In this document: positions 16,725 through 26,226 of the stretch, one piece after another
Layout of the letters: each line of letters starts with the position of its first letter
Position numbering within the stretch: position 1 is the first letter of the stretch
NCBI GenBank assembly: GCA_045561055.1
Contig: JBJKYL010000017.1
Coordinates: 248,001 to 312,000 of the forward strand
Reading direction: 5' to 3'
Source of the DNA: SMWC01 sp045561055
GTDB lineage: Bacteria > Pseudomonadota > Gammaproteobacteria > Steroidobacterales > Rariloculaceae
Length of the DNA stretch: 64,000 nt
Position numbers and translations under genes: made by a program
The notes under the pieces: model-generated
The model's input: only the letters and a program-made list of their open reading frames with translations
The model's database searches: none
What the model was told of the DNA's origin: nothing

Positions 16725-16741
16725 GAAGGAGCTATATTTAG

Positions 16742-19381
16742 ATGAATCACGAAGTTCATGCCTCCCTTGGGAATCGCGACGTAGAGTTTGCGTTCCCAGA
16801 ATCACCGTTTGTTGTGATGAAGTTTGGTGGGCGCAGCGTAGCTACGGCTCGTAACTGGACAACCATTGCGAATCTTGTTCAGGAGCGACTTGCCGAAGGT
16901 TTGGTCCCTATTGTGGTTCACTCGGCGCTAGCCGGTGTTTCGAATACGCTTGAAGCGTTGCTTCAGAACGCTATGGTTTGCGATACGGATAAAGTAATAG
17001 CGGATATTAAACAGCGTCATGTCTTACTTGCTGATGAGTTAGGAGTTAACTCAAATCTTTTAGACTCAGAATTTCAAAACTTACAAAAACTGATAGATGG
17101 ATTGCGGTTAGTTGGGGAAATCAATCTGCCTGTTTACGCGCGAGTAATGGCCACTGGAGAGCTTGCAGCGACAACGCTGGGATGCGGATATCTCGAGAGC
17201 ATTGGATTGCGGGCTTCCTGGCGTGACGCTCGTCAGATACTTCACAGCAATAACGAACAGGAGCAAAACGAACGGACCCGCTTCTTAGCGGCAAGCTGTG
17301 ATTTCGCTCCGCAGGTTGAACTCCAATCGGAACTGCTACACAGCGAAGAGTTTATCGTGACACAAGGTTTTATCGCAGGGAATACTGCTGGTGACACGGT
17401 CTTGTTGGGCCGCGGCGGGTCGGATACTTCTGCCGCGTATTTAGCTGCGTGTTTACAAGCACAGCGGCTCGAAATCTGGACCGATGTGCCGGGATTTTTT
17501 AGTACGGATCCAAAGATTGTACGTTCGGCACGTTTACTAAGGTCTTTGCACTATCGTGAGGCTCAAGAGATCGCTTCTGCAGGTGGTGCTATTTTACATC
17601 CTCGCAGTATTGCTCCAGTACGACAATTAGGCATTCCTTTGTTTTTAAGATGGACGAGCCACCCAGATTGTGAAGGCACTTTAATCTCCATTAAGGAAGA
17701 GGATGATAAGGCCCAACTGAAAGCTATATCTCAACGTAGTGGATTGACTTTAGTTTCCATGGAATCAATAGAGATGTGGCATCAGGTCGGATTTCTTGCC
17801 GATGTGTTTGAGATTTTTCGTTCCCACGGATTCTCTGTTGATTTGATTTCGACATCGGAAAGTAACGTTACAGTCTCTATCGATTTGCAAGCTAACGTTA
17901 CCGATCAACAGGCGATCAATGCGTTGGTTCAGGACCTCGGTGGTCTATGCCGGGCGACTATCATAGAGGATTGTGCTGCAGTGACGCTAGTCGGAAATAG
18001 GATTCGTGCAATCTTGCACGAATTAAGTTCGGTCATGGAGGTGTTTGAAGAACAAAAGGTTCATCTAGTAACACAAGCCGCTAATGACCTTAATTTTACG
18101 TTCGTTGTCGACTCGGAACATGCTCATCGTTTAGTAAAACGGATTCATGGACTACTTGTTAACCGTTTTCAAGAAGGCGGTGTCTTCGGACCAACGTGGG
18201 AAGAGTTATCGGGGTCAGGATCAGGATTGATAGGGGATCGTTCCGACCATCCGGTGCCATGGTGGGAAACTAAAAAAGATGAACTCGTTAAAATAGCCGA
18301 AGAACATGAATCCGCCTACGTTTACGATATAGAGACTACTCGAGGAGCGCTAGCGAGATTGAACGAATTGAGTGCAGTTGATTCGGTCTACTATGCGATG
18401 AAGGCAAACGCGCACCCCGATATTTTAAGAGTTGTCTACGAGCAAAACGTGAATTTCGAATGCGTATCTCCCGGTGAGATAGAGCGCGTGCTTGAAGTGA
18501 TACCCAACATCGATCGTAAGCGGATCCTATTCACGCCGAATTTTGCTTCTAGAAAAGAATATGAATGGGCATTCGAGCAAGACATCTGGGTGACGCTTGA
18601 TAATTTATATCCGTTGAAAAATTGGGCTACCGTTTTCTCAGGTCGGGAAATTTTTATCCGAATTGATACTGGACAAGGGCGTGGCCACCATGAGCATGTT
18701 CGAACAGCGGGTGCGCACTCTAAGTTTGGAGTTCCTCTATTCGAGCTCGATGAGCTACGCGATTTAATCAATCTAGCAGACGCTACGGTTGTCGGCCTGC
18801 ATGCCCATACGGGTAGTGGGGTATTGACACCTGATAATTGGCGCCAGACAGGTGAGCAGTTAAATGGACTGCGTGCCTTTTTTCCAAACGTTCGTTATAT
18901 GGATCTTGGCGGTGGAATTGGGATTCCAGAACGTTTAGGGCAGAAGCCAATGGACATGGCGAGCCTCGATGAATCTCTTCGAGGGCTAAAGAAGATGAGC
19001 GGATCCGTAGAGCTTTGGCTGGAACCCGGTCGTTTTGTCGTGGGGCCTGCCGGGGTTCTTGTTACGCGAGTAACTCAGCTTAAAGGGAAAGACGGCGAGT
19101 ATTACGTTGGTGTGAGCACTGGCATGAATTCCCTCATTCGACCAGCGCTTTATGGTGCGTACCACGAAATTTTTAATTTGTCGCGGCTTGATGCACCGGT
19201 AGATAAGCTTATGACGATCGTGGGGCCAGTGTGTGAAACCGGAGATAGGCTGGGGTCAGATAGGTTGTTGCCGGTGACGGAGGAGGGCGATGTTATGCTC
19301 ATCGCCAATGCGGGCGCTTATGGTTACGCGATGAGCTCCCGCTACAACCTTCGCGAGCCAGCTGTCGAGGTAGTGCTCTAG
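16742..19381 (+). CDS. Bifunctional aspartate kinase / diaminopimelate decarboxylase
   Basis: An 879-residue fusion of the first and last enzymes of lysine synthesis. The N-terminal half is an aspartokinase (amino-acid kinase fold with LLGRGGSDTSAAYLAA and WTDVPGFFSTDPKIV, then two ACT domains at roughly 320-460). The C-terminal ~380 residues are a fold-type III PLP diaminopimelate decarboxylase, with the PLP lysine in YYAMKANAHPD (about residue 554), GLHAHTGSG, the GGGIGIPE phosphate loop and GPVCETGD. Fusions of this kind are known from Xanthomonas-like bacteria. Oddity: the kinase motif normally KFGGTSV reads KFGGRSV (27-33). Start follows AAGGAG. Confidence 0.95.
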   Translation: MNHEVHASLGNRDVEFAFPESPFVVMKFGGRSVATARNWTTIANLVQERLAEGLVPIVVHSALAGVSNTLEALLQNAMVCDTDKVIADIKQRHVLLADELGVNSNLLDSEFQNLQKLIDGLRLVGEINLPVYARVMATGELAATTLGCGYLESIGLRASWRDARQILHSNNEQEQNERTRFLAASCDFAPQVELQSELLHSEEFIVTQGFIAGNTAGDTVLLGRGGSDTSAAYLAACLQAQRLEIWTDVPGFFSTDPKIVRSARLLRSLHYREAQEIASAGGAILHPRSIAPVRQLGIPLFLRWTSHPDCEGTLISIKEEDDKAQLKAISQRSGLTLVSMESIEMWHQVGFLADVFEIFRSHGFSVDLISTSESNVTVSIDLQANVTDQQAINALVQDLGGLCRATIIEDCAAVTLVGNRIRAILHELSSVMEVFEEQKVHLVTQAANDLNFTFVVDSEHAHRLVKRIHGLLVNRFQEGGVFGPTWEELSGSGSGLIGDRSDHPVPWWETKKDELVKIAEEHESAYVYDIETTRGALARLNELSAVDSVYYAMKANAHPDILRVVYEQNVNFECVSPGEIERVLEVIPNIDRKRILFTPNFASRKEYEWAFEQDIWVTLDNLYPLKNWATVFSGREIFIRIDTGQGRGHHEHVRTAGAHSKFGVPLFELDELRDLINLADATVVGLHAHTGSGVLTPDNWRQTGEQLNGLRAFFPNVRYMDLGGGIGIPERLGQKPMDMASLDESLRGLKKMSGSVELWLEPGRFVVGPAGVLVTRVTQLKGKDGEYYVGVSTGMNSLIRPALYGAYHEIFNLSRLDAPVDKLMTIVGPVCETGDRLGSDRLLPVTEEGDVMLIANAGAYGYAMSSRYNLREPAVEVVL

Positions 19382-19394
19382 ATGTCAGAGTCGC

Positions 19395-19424
19395 ACTTAG
19401 CCATGGGTTCTAAGTCTGCTTTTT
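19395..19424 (+). terminator. Weak terminator-like hairpin after lysA/lysC
   Basis: ACTTAG/CTAAGT stem with a nine-base loop followed, four bases later, by TTTTT. It lies between the convergent lysA/lysC and leuB genes. The short AT-rich stem makes it a weak candidate. Confidence 0.3.
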
Positions 19425-19455
19425 ATGGGAATAACGTAGAAGTAAATATATTGCG

Positions 19456-20523
19456 TTAAGATGTCAACTGGGTAAGGACGGCGTCGCCAAATTCACTCGT
19501 GCTGACAGCGTTCCGATTAGTCGTAGCTACTAAATCAGTAGTAAGAATTCCTGCAGCTAGTACTGCTTTAACCGCGTCTTCAACGGCATTTGCGGCTTCG
19601 GAAGCATCCATCGAGTGACGAAGTAAAAGTGCCATACTAAGGATAGCGCCGCATGGGTTAGCAATACCTTTTCCTGCTATATCGGGAGCGGACCCGTGGA
19701 TCGGTTCAAAAAGACCGGCGCTAGTTTGATTTAACGAAGCCGATGGCAGTACACCAAGAGATCCAGCTAGCATTGATGCCTCGTCTGTCAGAATATCTCC
19801 GAACATATTGTCCATTACCATGACATCGAATTCGGCAGGACGGCTCAATAGGTGCATCGTGGCAGCATCTATATAGAGATGCTCGAGTTCTATATCAGGA
19901 TATTCTTCGCTGAATATCCGAGTTGCGGTCTCGCGCCAAAGCCGCGATGTATCTAGTACGTTGGCCTTGTCAACCGAGGTTACCCTCCGTTTTCGGGTCC
20001 GAGCTAAACTTCCTGCTACTCGACAAATTCTCTCAATCTCTTCAATGCTATATTCACAAGTATCAAAAGCTGTGGTCTTAGTCCTACCTCGTTTCCCAAA
20101 GTAGATACCACCGGTCAATTCCCGAACAATGATAATGTCAACATTGGCCAACCGTTCTGGTTTTATTGGTGAGGTTGCGACAAACTCCGGCACGGTCTTG
20201 ACCGGCCGTAGGTTCGCGAATAAACCTAACTCGCGACGCAAATCGAGTAGGCCTTGCTCTGGGCGGAGCTCTGTTGCGATGTTTTCCCACTGAGGTCCGC
20301 CGACTGCACCAAGAAAAATTGCTCTTGCATTTCGGCAAAGGTCTAATGTTTCTATGGGAAGTGGGGTTCCTACCAGATCGATTGCGGCACCGCCTATCAG
20401 AGCATGCTTGATAGTCAAACCGAGATTATATTTTTTTGCTATTACTTCTAGTACACGCACTGCTTGTACTGTTACGTCGGGGCCTATGCCGTCGCCCGGA
20501 AGGATAACGATGGACGAGGTCAT
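19456..20523 (-). CDS. leuB: 3-isopropylmalate dehydrogenase
   Basis: A 355-residue NAD-dependent dehydrogenase that oxidises and decarboxylates 3-isopropylmalate in leucine synthesis. Visible are ILPGDGIGPDVT at the N-terminus, LRRELGLFANLRPVK, the substrate region VRELTGGIYFG, and DNMFGDILTDEASMLAGSLGVLPSAS binding metal and cofactor, then EPIHGSAPDIAGKGIANP. Full length. The ATG overlaps the leuD stop by one base (TAATG), so it is the last, coupled gene of the ilvC-leuA-ilvE-leuCDB operon. Confidence 0.97.
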   Translation of the reverse strand: MTSSIVILPGDGIGPDVTVQAVRVLEVIAKKYNLGLTIKHALIGGAAIDLVGTPLPIETLDLCRNARAIFLGAVGGPQWENIATELRPEQGLLDLRRELGLFANLRPVKTVPEFVATSPIKPERLANVDIIIVRELTGGIYFGKRGRTKTTAFDTCEYSIEEIERICRVAGSLARTRKRRVTSVDKANVLDTSRLWRETATRIFSEEYPDIELEHLYIDAATMHLLSRPAEFDVMVMDNMFGDILTDEASMLAGSLGVLPSASLNQTSAGLFEPIHGSAPDIAGKGIANPCGAILSMALLLRHSMDASEAANAVEDAVKAVLAAGILTTDLVATTNRNAVSTSEFGDAVLTQLTS

Positions 20524-21095
20524 TAACGTTTTTCTTCAAATTTGTCTATCGTATCGGCGTGCTGGCGGAGATAACCGAGTTGATCTATTCCGTTCAAAAG
20601 ACAGTAACGCGCAAATCGGTCAATGTTGAATGAAATTGGCTCGTGGCCGGGAATTATCAGTTTAAGCGTATCGATATCAACGGTGATATCCGCACCAGGG
20701 TTTTCCAGAAGCCAGCAATGAGTCTCATTATTCACTATTACAGGTATCAATCCATTTTTTAGAGAGTTGTGAAAAAAAATATCGGCAATCTCTGTGCTAA
20801 TAATCACCTGAAAACCGTAATCCAGCAAGGCCCATGGTGCATGTTCACGAGAGGAGCCACATCCGAAGTTTCGCCCAGCAACTAGGATTGCTGCGCCCTC
20901 AGCTTGAGTTTGATTGAGCACGAATTCGTCAACCGTATTGCCGTTCGCGTCGTAACGCCAGTCGGTAAATAGGTGATCTCCGAGTCCTTCTTTTACGGTT
21001 GTCGTTAAAAATCGGGCAGGAATAATTTGGTCGGTATCTATATCATCTAAAGGCAAGACGACCGTCTGGGAGTCAATTCGTGTTACTACTTTCAT
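20523..21095 (-). CDS. leuD: 3-isopropylmalate dehydratase small subunit
   Basis: The 190-residue small subunit of isopropylmalate isomerase, an aconitase-fold swivelling domain. It carries LPLDDIDTDQIIPARFL near the N-terminus and the diagnostic NFGCGSSREHAPWALLDYGF. The C-terminal HADTIDKFE resembles proteobacterial LeuD. It lies seven bases after leuC and is coupled to leuB. Confidence 0.97.
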   Translation of the reverse strand: MKVVTRIDSQTVVLPLDDIDTDQIIPARFLTTTVKEGLGDHLFTDWRYDANGNTVDEFVLNQTQAEGAAILVAGRNFGCGSSREHAPWALLDYGFQVIISTEIADIFFHNSLKNGLIPVIVNNETHCWLLENPGADITVDIDTLKLIIPGHEPISFNIDRFARYCLLNGIDQLGYLRQHADTIDKFEEKR

Positions 21096-21102
21096 TGCAT
21101 CA

Positions 21103-22506
21103 TTAATCCAAATATTGCCTAGGATCGCTTACCGTCCCGCTAAGTGCGGACGCTGCGGCCGTGAGCGGGCTTGCGAGAATGGTTCTAGCTCCAGCGCCTT
21201 GGCGCCCCTCGAAGTTGCGGTTACTAGTACTCACGGCAAGCTTTCCCGCTGGAACGAAGTCGCCATTCATCGCCAAACACATTGAGCAACCCGGTTCACG
21301 CCACTCTGCACCCGCACCCTTAAAGATCTCGTCAAGACCAGCTGTTTCTGCGGCTTCTTTTATCTGTTGAGATCCTGGTACAACAAGCATACGGACATCA
21401 TTCGCGATTTTACGGCCGTTGAGCATATTAGCCGCGACTTCTAGATCACTGAGGCGCGAGTTTGTACAACTGCCGAGAAACACCACATCGACTGGTATTC
21501 CCGATAATGGTTTGCCGGATTCGACCTGCATATATTCGAGAGCTTTTGCAAAGGCCTTGTCATTCCCTTTCGGAGCGGGGACTGGGTCATCAATAGAGAC
21601 AACCATGCCTGGATTGGTCCCAAATGTAACCATGGGTGCCATTTTCGACACATCCAGCGTGAGCTGTTTGTCGAATAATGCGTCGGGATCTCCAGGTAGA
21701 TTTTTCCATTCTAAAAGGGCACGATCCCAATCAGCACCAACAGGCGCATAAGGTCGGCCAGCTAGATATTCGAAGGTTGTTTCGTCTGGCGCAATCATTC
21801 CGGCTCTTGCCCCTCCTTCAATAGCCATATTGCAGATCGTCATTCGTTCTTCCATCGACAATGCAGAAATAGTAGACCCTGAATATTCGACGGCGTGGCC
21901 TGTGCCCCCATCCACTCCCGTCTCGCCAATAATGCTGAGAACAATGTCCTTCGCTGCCACGCCGATAGGGAGATTGCCCTCCAGGTTAATTGCAAATGTC
22001 TTAGGGCGTCTTTGTAACATGCACTGTGTTGCTAGAACGTGACCAACCTCGGTCGTACCGATACCGAATGCCAATGCACCAAATGCTCCGTGTGTACTTG
22101 TATGAGAGTCACCACACACGATAGTTCTCCCAGGTTGTGTCGCACCGAGCTCGGGACCGATTACATGTACGATACCGCGCTCTGGGCTGGAGAATCCCCG
22201 AAGCTTAATATCAAACTCCTCACAGTTTTTTTCCATCTGAATTAGTTGCCGGGTCGCCGGCGTGTCGTTTACAACCGCAAGCTCTGCTAGAGAACTTACT
22301 GGCGTCGTCGGCGTTGAATGATCCATCGTAGCAAGCGTTTGGTTTGGGCGTCTGACACGCAATCCGTTTTCGCGGAGAAGGTTAAATGCCTGGGGTGACG
22401 TCACTTCATGGACGAGATGTAGGTCAATATAAAGTATCGCGGGCGTATCCTGGGTTTCGGGTACTACTACATGTGATTCCCATACTTTTTCAAATAATGA
22501 CTTCAT
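21103..22506 (-). CDS. leuC: 3-isopropylmalate dehydratase large subunit
   Basis: The 467-residue iron-sulfur large subunit of isopropylmalate isomerase. Features are YIDLHLVHEVTSPQAF, GDSHTSTHGAFGALAFGIGTTEV and the cluster cysteines in FLGSCTNSR and GCSMCLAMN. The frame extends upstream to a TTG, but the ATG at 22506 is preceded by GAGG at a six-base spacing and gives MKSLFEKVWESHVV, matching the usual LeuC start and length (466 in E. coli). It overlaps nothing and follows ilvE closely. Confidence 0.97.
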   Translation of the reverse strand: MKSLFEKVWESHVVVPETQDTPAILYIDLHLVHEVTSPQAFNLLRENGLRVRRPNQTLATMDHSTPTTPVSSLAELAVVNDTPATRQLIQMEKNCEEFDIKLRGFSSPERGIVHVIGPELGATQPGRTIVCGDSHTSTHGAFGALAFGIGTTEVGHVLATQCMLQRRPKTFAINLEGNLPIGVAAKDIVLSIIGETGVDGGTGHAVEYSGSTISALSMEERMTICNMAIEGGARAGMIAPDETTFEYLAGRPYAPVGADWDRALLEWKNLPGDPDALFDKQLTLDVSKMAPMVTFGTNPGMVVSIDDPVPAPKGNDKAFAKALEYMQVESGKPLSGIPVDVVFLGSCTNSRLSDLEVAANMLNGRKIANDVRMLVVPGSQQIKEAAETAGLDEIFKGAGAEWREPGCSMCLAMNGDFVPAGKLAVSTSNRNFEGRQGAGARTILASPLTAAASALSGTVSDPRQYLD

Positions 22507-22520
22507 TTTTTGCCTCATAT

Positions 22521-23489
22521 TCAAACGGCAGCAGAGCTTTTAGGAGGGATGCTATTTTTGTCATCCATCCGATCTAGCCAACCCCACTGATCAGGCGTAG
22601 TGCCATCGAAGAGCCCGAAAAATTTCTCTTGAAGGGTCGTCGTGATCGGACCGCGCCGTCCATTACCAATCGTAATTCGATCGATAGTTCGGACCGGGGT
22701 TATCTCCGCAGCGGTACCCGTAAGGAAGACCTCGTCGGCGATGTATAGCATCTCTCTTGGAATGTCTTGTTCGAGAACCGTAAGGTTTAGTGTTTCCGCC
22801 AACGTAAGCACGGTATTTCGCGTAAGCCCCGGGAGAATGGATGCTGAAACCGGCGGTGTGAAAAGTATTCCATCCTGAACGAGAAATAGGTTCTCACCCG
22901 CCCCCTCGCTTACATGACCGGCGTTATTTAGAGCGATGCCCTCCGTAAAACCTAGTCGACGCGCTTCGAGTGTTATGAGCATACTTGAGAGGTAATTACC
23001 GCCAGCTTTAGCCAGAGTCGGGACGGTATTTGGCGCGACGCGCTGCCACGATGAAATGCAGACATCCACTCCGTTTTCGAGGCCGCCATCACCGAGGTAA
23101 GAGCCCCATTCCCAGGCAGCAACAGAAACATTCGCTGGAGCATCTGGATCACCAGCCACGCCCATTTCACCATAGCCTCGGTAAGCGAGCGGACGTACGT
23201 AGGCCCCTTTTAAGAGGTCGTTCTTGATTACGACATCTTTGCACGCACTAACAAGTATCGCTGGCGTGTATGGAATGTTCATGTAATAGACCTTGGCAGA
23301 ATTGAACATCCTACGTATATGGTCGTTAAGCCGAAAGCCGACCGGACCGTCCGGACTTTCGTAAACTCTAATACCTTCAAACACCGAAGAGCCGTAGTGT
23401 AACGCGTGCGTCAGCACGTGAACGGTAGCATCTCCCCAAGGGATGAGTTGGCCGTCGTGCCAGATATGTTTACTGGTCTTCAGAGGCAT
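22521..23489 (-). CDS. ilvE: Branched-chain amino-acid aminotransferase
   Basis: A 322-residue class IV PLP aminotransferase carrying out the last step of valine, isoleucine and leucine synthesis. It starts IWHDGQLIPWGDATVHVLTHALHYGSSVFEG, has the lysine in LAKAGGNYLSSMLITLEARRLG, then EGAGENLFLV and TGTAAEITPV. Length is slightly above the E. coli enzyme (309). It sits between leuA and leuC, an arrangement that puts the common last step into the leucine operon. Confidence 0.94.
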   Translation of the reverse strand: MPLKTSKHIWHDGQLIPWGDATVHVLTHALHYGSSVFEGIRVYESPDGPVGFRLNDHIRRMFNSAKVYYMNIPYTPAILVSACKDVVIKNDLLKGAYVRPLAYRGYGEMGVAGDPDAPANVSVAAWEWGSYLGDGGLENGVDVCISSWQRVAPNTVPTLAKAGGNYLSSMLITLEARRLGFTEGIALNNAGHVSEGAGENLFLVQDGILFTPPVSASILPGLTRNTVLTLAETLNLTVLEQDIPREMLYIADEVFLTGTAAEITPVRTIDRITIGNGRRGPITTTLQEKFFGLFDGTTPDQWGWLDRMDDKNSIPPKSSAAV

Positions 23490-23506
23490 TCCATTAGTCC
23501 TTACGT

Positions 23507-25078
23507 TTAAGGGTTACCCAGCGATATCGATTTTTTCGAAGCTTCTCGCCCTATATTTTTACGAAGAATCACGCGGTTCATAACATCGAGAGATGCAAAA
23601 GCCGCCGATTTAACTATGTCTGTACTGACAGCGTGTCCGCGGTAGCTTTGGCCATTATATTCGACGGTTACCGTAACCTCACCCTGTGCATCGTCTCCTA
23701 CCGTTACGCCATGAACCTCGAAATTTATGAGCTTCAGGCTTAGTCCAATAGCCTGTTCTAGCGCACTAAATACTGCCGCAACCGGCCCGTCACCCTCAGC
23801 CGTCTGGTTAATTTTACGACCATCGGTATGGGAAACGCATAGGTCAGCGTTAGCGATGCTATGGGTGCCAGTTGTTATGTGTAGTCTTTCGATCGCCCAT
23901 GGGCCAGTTTTACCGACATCAACGTTCAAAATAATCGCTTCAATATCGCGGTCATACATATCTTTCTTAAGGTCTGCGAGCTTCTTGAATTCTTCAAAAC
24001 ATCGATTTAATTCCGCATCGTCTAGCTCGAAGCCCAATTCGTCAACACGCTCTCTAAATGCATGTCGGCCACTATGTTTCCCAAGAACCAGATTAGTATG
24101 TGATAAACCGACGTCCTCGGGTCGCATAATTTCGTAGGTTGAACTGTTCTGTAACATTCCATGTTGATGAATACCGGCCTCGTGAGCGAAGGCATTCTCG
24201 CCAACAATAGCTTTGTTTCTCTGAGCATGCATTCCTGTAACGTTGGTCACTATTTTGCTTGTCGGATACAGACGTTGAGTCTGAATTCCCGTTTCTAGCC
24301 CGAAATACGCTTCGCGAGTCCGCAACGCCATGACAACCTCTTCCAATGAACAGTTACCCGCGCGCTCGCCAATGCCATTAATAGTACATTCTATTTGTCT
24401 CGCTCCGGCTTGAACCGCTGCTAGGCTATTCGCGACTGCAAGGCCCAGATCGTCATGGCAATGCACGCTTAACCGGATCCCGTCGATTCCTTCAACGTTA
24501 TTCTTTAGGTATAGAAACAGTTCATAAAACTCTCCCGGTACTGTATAACCGACTGTGTCCGGAATATTAATAGTTGTAGCTCCCGCGTCGATTACCGCTC
24601 GGATGACTTCAGCAAGATATTCCGGTTCTGTGCGTGAGGCGTCTTCAGGTGAGAATTCGACGTCCTCACAAAGCGAACGTGCCAGCGCCACGCTTTCTAT
24701 GGCGGAACTGATGATTTCTTCTTTTGCCATCTGTAGCTTATGTTCGCGGTGGATCTCACTCGTGGCGACAAATATATGAATGCGCGAATGCTGCGCATCC
24801 TTTACTGCATCCCACGCACGAACAATGTCTTTTGGATTGCATCTTGCCAGCCCACAGATCGTCGGACCTTGAATAGTTTGAGCAATCGTTTGAACGGACT
24901 CGAAATCACCCGCCGACGCAGCGGGAAAGCCTGCTTCGATAACATCTACCTTGAGGTCTCGGAGTGCTTTGGCAACTCGTAGTTTTTCGCGGGGAGTCAT
25001 GCTGCAACCTGGAGCTTGCTCACCATCTCTCAATGTCGTGTCGAAAATGAAGACTCTATTGTCGCTATCTGCGTTCAT
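23507..25078 (-). CDS. leuA: 2-isopropylmalate synthase
   Basis: A 523-residue enzyme joining acetyl-CoA and 2-oxoisovalerate, the committed step of leucine synthesis. The TIM-barrel domain begins with FDTTLRDGEQAPGCSM and includes LSVHCHDDLGLAVANSLAAV and INGIGERAGNCSLEE; the FAHEAGIHQHGM segment is conserved. The last ~130 residues are the LeuA allosteric (leucine-feedback) domain. Full length. The ribosome-binding site is weak; expression probably depends on transcription from the ilvC leader. Confidence 0.97.
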   Translation of the reverse strand: MNADSDNRVFIFDTTLRDGEQAPGCSMTPREKLRVAKALRDLKVDVIEAGFPAASAGDFESVQTIAQTIQGPTICGLARCNPKDIVRAWDAVKDAQHSRIHIFVATSEIHREHKLQMAKEEIISSAIESVALARSLCEDVEFSPEDASRTEPEYLAEVIRAVIDAGATTINIPDTVGYTVPGEFYELFLYLKNNVEGIDGIRLSVHCHDDLGLAVANSLAAVQAGARQIECTINGIGERAGNCSLEEVVMALRTREAYFGLETGIQTQRLYPTSKIVTNVTGMHAQRNKAIVGENAFAHEAGIHQHGMLQNSSTYEIMRPEDVGLSHTNLVLGKHSGRHAFRERVDELGFELDDAELNRCFEEFKKLADLKKDMYDRDIEAIILNVDVGKTGPWAIERLHITTGTHSIANADLCVSHTDGRKINQTAEGDGPVAAVFSALEQAIGLSLKLINFEVHGVTVGDDAQGEVTVTVEYNGQSYRGHAVSTDIVKSAAFASLDVMNRVILRKNIGREASKKSISLGNP

Positions 25079-25122
25079 GATATTTTATTTCTAAATGTAA
25101 AAAATTAACTTCCTCTACATAG

Positions 25123-26109
25123 CTATTCTTTTAGCCAGCTCATTCGCCCTCTAAGTTCCTTACCCACGCTCTCTATCTGGCTATGAAGGTCTTCCTCGAG
25201 GAGTCGTTTGTATTCCGGAAGCCCGGAGTCATATTCAGAAACCCAGTTTTTCGCGAAGGTTCCATCTTGGATGTCCTTCAATACTTCGCGCATTCTGTCT
25301 CCCGTATAAGAGTCCACTACGCGGGGACCCTGCGTAAGATCTCCATACTTGGCAGTTTCACTCACGAATTCGTGCATCTTCTTTAAGCCCCCTTCGTGAA
25401 GTAGGTCAACGATTAGTTTTACTTCGTGCATGCATTCGAAGTAAGCAACTTCGGGTTGGTAACCGGCCTCTACGAGAGTGCCGAATCCACGTACGATAAG
25501 TTCGGATAGCCCGCCGCACAGTACAGCTTGTTCGCCAAACAGGTCAGTCTCTGTTTCTTCGCCAAAAGTTGTATCAAGGACACCGCCGCGCGTTCCACCA
25601 ATTCCATCAGCGTACGCTAACGCTCGGGCGTGCGCATTACCGGTAGAGTCTTGGTCGACTGCAACCAGGCACGGCACACCACGACCGGCTTCGTATTGCC
25701 TTCTAACGAGATCGCCCGGTCCTTTTGGTGCTATTAGTACGACATCTAGATCAGTTCGAGGCTCAACGAGCTTGTAATGAATATTGAAGCCATGCGCAAA
25801 AAGAACAGTTGAGTGCTGTTTTAATGATGGCTCTATTAGTTCGTAGAGCTTAGATTGAACCATATCTGGAACTAGGAAAGCGACGAGGCCGGAGCCATCG
25901 ACAGCTTCCTGAGGAGGAAGGACTGCGAAGCCATCGTTTTCGGCTTTAGCAGTTGTGGTTCCGCCGGGGCGTAGACCGATAACAACTTCGAAGCCTGAGT
26001 CACGTAGGTTCATAGCATGTGCTCGTCCCTGACTACCATAGCCGAGTACCGTAATAACCTCACCACTTAGTACTTCGGGCCGAACGTCGCTTTCTACGTA
26101 GAGTTTCAT
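25123..26109 (-). CDS. ilvC: Ketol-acid reductoisomerase
   Basis: A 328-residue class I ketol-acid reductoisomerase (NADPH, magnesium) of the valine/isoleucine pathway. It starts MKLYVESDVRPEVLSGEVITVLGYGSQGRAHA with the Rossmann motif GYGSQG; acidic metal ligands lie in the C-terminal knot domain (YFECMHEVKLIVDLLHEGG). A longer frame exists upstream, but its extra 35 residues come from the attenuator terminator region and do not belong. First structural gene of the operon. No acetolactate synthase genes are in the window. Confidence 0.96.
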   Translation of the reverse strand: MKLYVESDVRPEVLSGEVITVLGYGSQGRAHAMNLRDSGFEVVIGLRPGGTTTAKAENDGFAVLPPQEAVDGSGLVAFLVPDMVQSKLYELIEPSLKQHSTVLFAHGFNIHYKLVEPRTDLDVVLIAPKGPGDLVRRQYEAGRGVPCLVAVDQDSTGNAHARALAYADGIGGTRGGVLDTTFGEETETDLFGEQAVLCGGLSELIVRGFGTLVEAGYQPEVAYFECMHEVKLIVDLLHEGGLKKMHEFVSETAKYGDLTQGPRVVDSYTGDRMREVLKDIQDGTFAKNWVSEYDSGLPEYKRLLEEDLHSQIESVGKELRGRMSWLKE

Positions 26110-26175
26110 GGTTTTGCTCCTGTCATTCTTTAAATCAAAGTTGGATGGGTTGTCTCTCGTACATAAATTTGGGCG

Positions 26176-26210
26176 AAAAAAAACCCCGCAGCCTTTCGGG
26201 TGCGGGGTTT
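26176..26210 (-). terminator. Attenuator terminator upstream of ilvC
   Basis: On the minus strand AAACCCCGCA pairs with TGCGGGGTTT around a loop CCCGAAAGGC (which can add two more G-C pairs around GAAA), and the T-run continues to position 26176. It lies 66 bases before the ilvC ATG and after a Leu/Ile/Val-rich short frame, the position expected for an attenuator. Confidence 0.9.
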
Positions 26211-26226
26211 GCATGATTTATCGTTG

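Noticed and set aside
16534..16741. Lysine riboswitch upstream of lysA/lysC
   Set aside because: The segment lacks recognisable conserved core sequences of the lysine riboswitch and is short for its five-helix junction; an attenuator with a small reading frame fits better.
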